A stretch of DNA of 64,000 nt, taken from the NCBI RefSeq assembly GCF_016097415.1, contig NZ_JAEHGE010000001.1, forward strand, positions 1,160,914-1,224,913. The letters run 5' to 3'. Shown here piece by piece: positions 58,525 to 64,000 of this stretch. Origin of the DNA: a sulfur-oxidizing endosymbiont of Gigantopelta aegis. GTDB taxonomy: Bacteria; Pseudomonadota; Gammaproteobacteria; GRL18. The notes beneath the pieces are model-generated. The model saw nothing but the letters and a program-made list of their open reading frames with translations, ran no database searches and had not been told where the DNA came from. How positions within the stretch are numbered: position 1 is the first letter of the stretch; every line of letters begins with the position of its first letter. A program made the position numbers and the translations under genes.

Positions 58525-60256
58525 TCATTTTAGGTCACACTTTTTATTTTTTAGTTATTTTAAGTTGTGTGTCCGGTTAAGTATAGCCACATTACTATTG
58601 TTGATACCGGCAGTTAGCAATGTATTTTTTTCAGTATGAAAATGGTCTTTGTCATGGATTAAAATCTCATTGATCTGACCCGTTGAAATATCAAAACCTA
58701 ATTCTGTTAATTGTTGTATTATCAATGGCTGAGTCACTCTCTGGTGATAATATTGATAAACGATATAACTCTGTAATGTATGGCCAAAATGTCCTATATG
58801 TGTATCAAAGCTCAATTTTCCTATACAGGTATCATCATCGGGTGTTTTATAGCGAGCCAATCGATAACGAGTATTGAAAGGCTTAATCAGCAGCTCCTGA
58901 ACAAAATAATCCTGATACCCTAAAAAACGTGAATGTTCTGGCAGGTTATCTGGTTTGATAACGGTGGTTTTATGAATAGCCAATTTCTTCTTTCGTTTAC
59001 GACTTTTACTAGTCCCATTTCCTGAGTTGTTTTTCTTGCTTCCTGAATGACCTGTCGGATTATCATTGTCATCATCCTTTGGCAATTTACTGGCTCTTAT
59101 TTTAGGCTTTGGAGGTAGCTTTTTAAGCTTAGCAACTTCTGTTTTAAGGGCATCGATTTCAACCTGTTGGTTTTGAATGATTTCCTGTTGTTGCTCCATG
59201 AAAGCAAGGAGTAATCGGACTACCGGTGTCTTTTTTCTTCAGGTATCTCTGGAATTGGAGGTAATTTTTTCACTATAATCAATACAGGTTGTTTTCAATA
59301 AAACAATTGTATCATGGCTTTTTAAGGCTCTTTAGTTTGCCCTGTGTTGATCAAACTCCCTCTCAGTTAAGATAATATTCAAAAATATTCTATTTCGATC
59401 TGAGACAGATCGACAGGATCATTTATAGGGATAAATTACATGGGGCAGTGAAAATGCAATTTTTGTCCTCTAAAATGCTGTCAAGACTTTTTTTGTTTTT
59501 ATTTCAAGTTTTGCACAGACTTATTGAGAAGTTACTTAAATCGACTTCAATGACTTTTTCACTGATTTGGCTCAAAATGATCAGGCTTTGAGTTTGATTG
59601 TTAAAATAACAACTGGAAATGTCAGCAATATAGGGGCGTAGTTTTAGCTCGGCATCGAATAATTCCGTAACAGTAAGTCCGCTATCAAGATAAGATATAT
59701 CAGCCTGAGTTGCAGGCCGCGCAAACTGATAGATTTTCATAGGAGAGAATTTATCTGGGTCGGTATGATAACGTCCTTCGACACAGACGTAAAAAGTGTC
59801 ACTAGCAGCATTATAGGCTAAACCTTCGCCGCCATAATTTTTTAGCTGAGGGCCAGCAGAATAAGTAATTGTCTGGAATTGTTTATAGTTAAAACCTGTA
59901 TCAGGCGTGAAGGCTCCAAGAAACAAGCGACCATATTCATCTACGACAGCATATTCATGTTGATTATTGGCTGTCTTGCCAATATAAAGTAAGTCTTCAT
60001 GATCATTTCCATTGGCATTATTATTTATTTGTTTAATGAAGTTAAAGTTTTCATCCAGTACATTACTCAAATTGTTGCCATTGTGAAGCGTAATGTATTG
60101 TTTAAGCTGAGCATTATAGGTGATGCCTACCAGTTTTGTAGCAGGCGTATCAACTAATGGGCTGAGTCCTTGAATTTTGCTATATTGATTGAGATTTGTG
60201 GCTATACTTGTAGAGGGAATGAAAAATATGATGAACAATAGAAGTGTAATGCGCAT

Positions 60257-60626
60257 AGAGCTTGTAGGAATAAGCAGTTTAAGCTTGTCAGGTGCAAACA
60301 TAAAATAATCCAATTAAGTTGAGATGTTAAACAGCTGATCCTTGCTGTTTTCTATGTACTATTAAAGAGCTGTCTAAAAGTGGCAACGCTCTTTTTATGT
60401 TATGACAGATCAATAACAAAAAGCATGATGGTCTTCACAATTAGATGGTGAAATAATGAGAACTCATTGATTTGTGTTGATGTTTTAGAACTACATCACT
60501 TAATTGGGAGCGCTAATATCATGAAACTTTGATGCCACTTACTGTCTTTTTTACTAAAGATATTTTCTAATGAGTCGATATATGACAACAGTAATAAAAA
60601 TAATAACAAGCTATTTGAGGTATTAA
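60257..60626. other. Intergenic region between divergent genes
   Basis: It lies between the start of the large secreted-protein gene and the chemoreceptor gene. No gene or strong promoter is seen. A weak hairpin-free AT-rich stretch fills it. Confidence 0.3.
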
Positions 60627-62198
60627 ATGAAAGTTAATATGCCAGTAACAAGTACTGAAGTCGAAGTCGATAGCACAAAAAACCTTATATCGACGACGAA
60701 TGCCAAAGGCATAATAACTTCTGCTAATCAAGATTTTATCAATATCAGTGGATATAGTCTTGAGGAATTGCTTAATAAGAATCACAATATTTTGCGTCAT
60801 CCTGACATGCCTGCTGCGGCGTTTGAAGACTTATGGCAAACCATAAAGCAGGGTAAATCATGGATGGGTATTGTAAAAAATCGCTGCAAAAACGGTGATT
60901 TTTATTGGGTAAGAGCCATTGTCACGCCCATTACCAAAAATGGTAGGGTTGTTGAATATCAATCAGTGAGAACAAAAGCTCGCCAGGAAGATATCCATCG
61001 GGCAGAAAGAGCTTATCGCTTATTGAATGAAAATAAAATGCCCATTGAACTTAAACTGGCAAAATTGAGTATTAATTTAAAGCTAATGTCGGTATTTATG
61101 CTTGCCTTACTACCGCTCTTATTTCTTGCCAGTGCTAATAACATCATACCGTTACTGATTACTGGTCTTGTTAGCTTTATTGTTGCCTATTCCGGTATCT
61201 GGTTTGTTACCAAAAAACTGAAAGCCTCTATCAAGCAAGTCAGTGCTACAGTTGATAATGATTTATTAGAATATATCTGTACGGGTAATTGTAGTGATAC
61301 AAACAAGCTTGCCTTCGCCATTGAAATGCAAAAATGCCAACTGAATGCAGTTTCTGGACGTCTATCTGATGGTTCTAAGCAATTACAAAATGAAGCAAAA
61401 GGACTAACATCAAATATAGCATTAACTGATCAGGGTGTAACTCACCAACATACAGAAACAACTCAGCTTATTAGCACCATGAATGAAGTTATTGTCAATA
61501 CTTCGCAAGTGACAGCTAATACACAATTGGCATCCGATGCGGCAGATGATGCGAATAGAAGTGTTATAAGTGGTCAGGAAATAGTTAACAATACTATTCA
61601 GACTATTAATCAATTAGCAGAACATGTCCTGCAATCATCAAATGTCATTAGTAAACTAGAAGATGATTCTAATAAAATCAGTACTATTTTAGATGTGATA
61701 AAAGGCATTGCTGAACAGACTAATTTATTAGCATTAAATGCTGCAATAGAAGCAGCCCGTGCAGGAGAGCAAGGTCGTGGTTTTGCTGTTGTTGCAGATG
61801 AGGTTCGGACTCTGGCGAGTAGAACACATGACTCAACCCAAGAAATCGAAGCCATGATTGAGAATCTGCAATCGGGGGCTAAAAATGCGGTAGAAGTGAT
61901 GAACCAAAGTTGTCAGCAAGCAGAGAAAGGCGTTGATCAGGCACGTAAAGCAGGCGAAGCATTAATCGAGATTAGCAATGCAATTGCAAAGATCCAAGTT
62001 ACGACTTTACAAATTGCCAGTGCAGCAGAACAACAGGTGATTTTATCTAATAGTGCTAATGATACCTTATCTGATATTAGTGATGTGAGTGAATTAACGG
62101 TCGAAACACTGGAAAGCTCCAGAAATATTAGTGAGGAACTCAGTAAACTTTCTACCATGTTATTTGATTTATCAGTCCAATTTCGTGAGCCGATTTAA
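60627..62198 (+). CDS. Aer-like chemoreceptor (PAS domain, methyl-accepting signalling domain)
   Basis: 523 residues. An N-terminal PAS domain (about 15-120; [52 protein letters not shown]) as in the redox/oxygen sensor Aer. Then two close membrane segments (about 150-195) without a large periplasmic domain, and a signalling domain with the hairpin tip [20 protein letters not shown] and [17 protein letters not shown]. It senses cell energy state and signals through CheW/CheA. The frame is intact. Confidence 0.92.
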   Translation: MKVNMPVTSTEVEVDSTKNLISTTNAKGIITSANQDFINISGYSLEELLNKNHNILRHPDMPAAAFEDLWQTIKQGKSWMGIVKNRCKNGDFYWVRAIVTPITKNGRVVEYQSVRTKARQEDIHRAERAYRLLNENKMPIELKLAKLSINLKLMSVFMLALLPLLFLASANNIIPLLITGLVSFIVAYSGIWFVTKKLKASIKQVSATVDNDLLEYICTGNCSDTNKLAFAIEMQKCQLNAVSGRLSDGSKQLQNEAKGLTSNIALTDQGVTHQHTETTQLISTMNEVIVNTSQVTANTQLASDAADDANRSVISGQEIVNNTIQTINQLAEHVLQSSNVISKLEDDSNKISTILDVIKGIAEQTNLLALNAAIEAARAGEQGRGFAVVADEVRTLASRTHDSTQEIEAMIENLQSGAKNAVEVMNQSCQQAEKGVDQARKAGEALIEISNAIAKIQVTTLQIASAAEQQVILSNSANDTLSDISDVSELTVETLESSRNISEELSKLSTMLFDLSVQFREPI

Positions 62199-62209
62199 TC
62201 TGTCCTGAA

Positions 62210-62845
62210 TTAATCATATTGTTTCTTTTTAAACTCACAGAGATCTTCAATCAGGCAGGCACCACATTTAGGTTTTCTGGCGGTGCATATATAGCGCCCA
62301 AGCAAGATTAGCCAATGATGGGCATCGAGCATAAACTCTTCTGGAATGAGTCGCACCAGACGTTTTTCCACTTCAACAACATCTTTGCCATGGGCAATTT
62401 TAGTACGATTTGACACTCGAAATATATGCGTGTCAACAGCCATTGTTGGATGACCAAAGGCTGTATTAAGTACTACGTTAGCTGTTTTTCGTCCAACACC
62501 AGGTAGGGCTTCCAATGCTTCACGATCATCAGGAACTTGGCTATCATGTAATTCAACCAGCATTTGGCAGGTTTTTATGATGTTTTTGCCTTTGCTATTG
62601 TATAAGCCAATAGTCTTAATGTATTCCTTCAAACCGGCTTCGCCCAGTGCATAGATTGCTTCGGGTGTGTTAGCAATGGGGTATAGTTTATCCGTGGCTT
62701 TATTAACGCCTTTATCCGTTGCTTGAGCGGAAAGTATGACGGCAATTAATAATTCAAAAGGATTGCTGTAATGGAGTTCAGTTTTAGGATGAGGATTATC
62801 CTCTCTGAGGCGGGTAAATATTTCTATGCGTTTTTGTTTGTTCAT
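62210..62845 (-). CDS. nth: Endonuclease III
   Basis: 211 residues, usual size. Helix-hairpin-helix with EALPGVGRKTANVVLNTAFG (catalytic Lys in GRKTAN), AVDTHIFRVSNRT (catalytic Asp), and a C-terminal [4Fe-4S] loop CTARKPKCGACLIEDLC (C-x6-C-x2-C-x5-C). A DNA glycosylase/AP lyase for oxidised pyrimidines in base excision repair. It lies 20 bases after rsxE, as in E. coli. Confidence 0.97.
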   Translation of the reverse strand: MNKQKRIEIFTRLREDNPHPKTELHYSNPFELLIAVILSAQATDKGVNKATDKLYPIANTPEAIYALGEAGLKEYIKTIGLYNSKGKNIIKTCQMLVELHDSQVPDDREALEALPGVGRKTANVVLNTAFGHPTMAVDTHIFRVSNRTKIAHGKDVVEVEKRLVRLIPEEFMLDAHHWLILLGRYICTARKPKCGACLIEDLCEFKKKQYD

Positions 62846-62864
62846 ACGTTGCTTATAAAATAGT

Positions 62865-63593
62865 TTAGGCGGGTGAAGCTTCAGTTGTTATGATGCTTTG
62901 TCTTTGTAATTTTTTCTTTTCGAGTTGTTTTTTCTCATAGAAATTTCGCGCGGCAAGTAAAAAAGCCAGACCAATAAAGGCACCGGGAGGTAAGATAGCC
63001 AGTAGAAAACCATCATAATTGGGTATCACTGTTGTGGTAAGATTGTGGAAACTAGCACCAAACATGATATGGGCATTGGCAAAAATTGTCCCCATGCCGA
63101 TCACTTCACGCAGGGTGCCTAAAACGAATAATACCAAGGTAAATCCCAGTCCCATCATCAGTCCATCAAAGCCAGATTTCATTACGGTATTTTTGGATGC
63201 AAAGGCTTCTGCGCGAGCAATAATGGCACAATTGGTGACAATAAGCGGGATGAAAATACCTAACACTAAATATAACTCATGAAACCAGGCGTGCATGACC
63301 AATTCGATTGCGGTCACGGCAGAGGCGATAATGACGACAAATACCGGCAGACGGATCTCTGGTCGAACAATATTACGAATCAAGGAAACGGACATGTTGG
63401 AAATAATTAATACCATCATGGTGGCAATGCCTAGGCCTAATGCATTGACCATGGTATTGGACACGGCCAATAGCGGGCAGAGTCCCAACATCTGGGCAAA
63501 GACCGGATTGCTAGTCCACAGGCCATCCTTTGCAATAGGCGCATATTCCTCAATAAAAGAGGCTTTGGTTTCTTCAGTATCATTATTTGTCAT
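62865..63593 (-). CDS. rsxE: Electron transport complex subunit RsxE/RnfE
   Basis: 242 residues, six membrane segments. NPVFAQMLGLCPLLAVSNTM and NCAIIARAEAFASKN, with the conserved Cys residues, and GFDGLMMGLGFTLVLFVLG identify RnfE/RsxE. Part of the membrane Rnf/Rsx complex that moves electrons between ferredoxin or NADH carriers and drives an ion gradient or reduces SoxR. The C-terminal tail is a Lys/Gln-rich extension. Confidence 0.95.
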   Translation of the reverse strand: MTNNDTEETKASFIEEYAPIAKDGLWTSNPVFAQMLGLCPLLAVSNTMVNALGLGIATMMVLIISNMSVSLIRNIVRPEIRLPVFVVIIASAVTAIELVMHAWFHELYLVLGIFIPLIVTNCAIIARAEAFASKNTVMKSGFDGLMMGLGFTLVLFVLGTLREVIGMGTIFANAHIMFGASFHNLTTTVIPNYDGFLLAILPPGAFIGLAFLLAARNFYEKKQLEKKKLQRQSIITTEASPA

Positions 63594-63627
63594 CTGATAA
63601 AACTCGCTAGTGTCACGGTAAATAGGT

Positions 63628-64000
63628 TTATTTTTTTCTAGTGCCTAGATTATTGTATTGGCTTTGCTCAAGAAATAATTTGTTTTTATTATCGTCATAA
63701 TAATCTAAGGCCTTATAGACTGCTCTAACGACAGCACGTGGTGTGATGGTTGCACCGGTGAATTGATCGAACACTCCACCGTCTTTTTTCACTTTCCATT
63801 TTTTTCGTTCGGGATCATCAAGGCTTCTATTGTTGAAACTCAGTATCCAGTTGTTTTTGATGATTTCAATTTTATCGCCCAAGCCTGGGGTTTCTTTATG
63901 ACTGATCACCCGTACACCGGAAATTTGTCCGTTTTCTTTAATCGCAACTAACAAGGTAATATCGCCGCTATAACCATCATGCGCAATGATAGAAAACGCA
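63628..64000 (-). CDS. rsxG: Electron transport complex subunit RsxG/RnfG (C-terminal part; start outside window)
   Basis: The frame comes in from beyond the right edge ([20 protein letters not shown]) and ends at 63628. It carries the FMN-binding domain with [20 protein letters not shown] and the covalent FMN-attachment block [15 protein letters not shown] (S/T-G-A-T). A periplasmic flavoprotein subunit of the Rsx complex, 34 bases upstream of rsxE. Confidence 0.93.
   Translation of the reverse strand, partial: AFSIIAHDGYSGDITLLVAIKENGQISGVRVISHKETPGLGDKIEIIKNNWILSFNNRSLDDPERKKWKVKKDGGVFDQFTGATITPRAVVRAVYKALDYYDDNKNKLFLEQSQYNNLGTRKK

Larger units (their letters stand above)
57077..58594 (-). 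mobile_element. IS3-family insertion sequence nested in IS66 copy 2
   Basis: 1518 bp. Ends TGATGTGTCAACACTTTTCC and, inward from the right, TAATGTGGCTATACTTAACC, both then GGACA. A 3-bp duplication CTA flanks it (57074-57076, 58595-58597), and removing it restores AGTACTATTGTTG exactly as in copy 1 of the IS66. Confidence 0.95.
56126..59273 (-). pseudogene. IS66-family transposase (TnpC-like), interrupted by IS3
   Basis: The N-terminal part (59199-58610) reads MEQQQEIIQNQQ to the LIHDKDHFHTEKN region, preceded by a one-base deletion near 59230. The IS3 then splits it. The C-terminal part starts near 57090 (YIHVDDTGSRHDGKNGYCTH) and is open to 56431. An 8-bp tandem duplication (AGCTTTGA) near 56450 shifts the frame; the rest is open to 56126. 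Comparison with copy 1 shows that each copy carries its own damage. Confidence 0.88.
56101..59535 (-). mobile_element. IS66-family element, single-ORF type, copy 2, with nested IS3
   Basis: Ends GTAACTTCTCAATAAGTCTG (56101) and the exact reverse complement ending at 59535. The 8-bp duplication TTAAATCG flanks it (56093-56100, 59536-59543). Without the IS3 it is about 1914 bp, like the copy at 162-2068. Confidence 0.95.
52164..60256 (-). pseudogene. Very large secreted protein: SdiA-regulated x2, Ser-Gly linker, PcRGLX-like; split by IS66
   Basis: ATG 60256 opens a signal peptide (RITLLLFIIFFIPSTSIA). A SdiA-regulated domain follows (ITYNAQLKQYITLHNGN, DYRYGRLF-type blades such as AVVDEYGRLFLGAF), interrupted at 59543 by the nested elements. 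Removing them joins EKVIEVDL to TGKLLDSLNIQEPGSDF without a frame change. Then come a Ser-Gly linker (about 55862-55598) and a second SdiA-regulated domain (55590-54780, about 65% identical to the first). The last ~860 residues match PcRGLX/YetA-type exo-rhamnogalacturonan-lyase-like proteins (SIRWLLMDTTLPIDAAENKQ, YGWSGNSGEPSNQLWVQFLR). About 1550-1570 residues restored. The 3' part is still open from 56081. Confidence 0.75.

Noticed and set aside
1-64000. tRNA or rRNA genes
   Set aside because: No cloverleaf with a TTCGAATC-type arm or ribosomal RNA stretch was noticed on either strand.

Overview
The window looks like an AT-rich chromosome segment (roughly 40% GC by eye) of a gammaproteobacterium. 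Evidence: a minCDE operon, clpB, argG, nth next to rsxE/rsxG (the usual gammaproteobacterial rsx-nth order), a MotY-like OmpA protein, a PiT phosphate transporter and an LTA-synthase-type sulfatase. The genus cannot be fixed from sequence alone. The load of insertion sequences, broken toxin-antitoxin pairs and integron-type cassettes suggests a genome with many mobile elements, perhaps a symbiont or a large environmental genome.

Layout. 1-3656: a PEP-synthase-like gene split by a single-ORF IS66 element (perfect 8-bp target duplication), translationally coupled to a serine hydrolase. 3734-13068: ordered core region with a nucleotide transporter, minCDE, a membrane protein, an LTA-synthase-like enzyme and clpB. 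13242-13508: five copies of a 40-bp repeat. 13561-18556: an orphan integron cassette array (no intI in the window) with four clear attC sites and one weak one. Its cassettes are a membrane protein broken by IS3, itself broken by IS1595; an HNH nuclease; a toxin-antitoxin pair; an unknown protein; and a cold-shock/membrane protein. 18900-29592: a mobile-element graveyard with an IS110 remnant, an IS66 inside a RAYT-like transposase gene, decayed HigBA genes, a probable group II intron fragment, an IS3 inside a tyrosine recombinase gene, another cassette and several families of short dispersed repeats. 29595-36266: an FAD dehydrogenase, a VF530-like gene split by IS66, and a frameshifted beta-helix protein. 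36437-41519: a YefM/YoeB locus with a broken toxin, two membrane/redox genes carrying probable transposon-excision footprints, and an antiporter gene broken by a short MITE. 41539-52147: mostly intact genes (methyltransferase, thioredoxin-HEAT, DUF255-DsbD fusion, MotY-like, argG, cytochrome c, DUF1841, PiT). 52164-60256: one very large secreted-protein gene (two SdiA-regulated domains, a Ser-Gly linker and a PcRGLX-like domain) split by the second single-ORF IS66, which carries a nested IS3. 60627-64000: an Aer-like chemoreceptor, nth, rsxE and partial rsxG.

Main theme. Housekeeping genes are intact, while accessory genes are broken at points that can be explained by identifiable events. Four IS66 elements, one IS3 and the IS1595 have exact target duplications; a second IS3 has one too. 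Two frameshifts look like transposon footprints, one of which matches the ends of the IS1595 element in this same window. Removing the elements restores reading frames at several loci, so ancestral proteins can be reconstructed.
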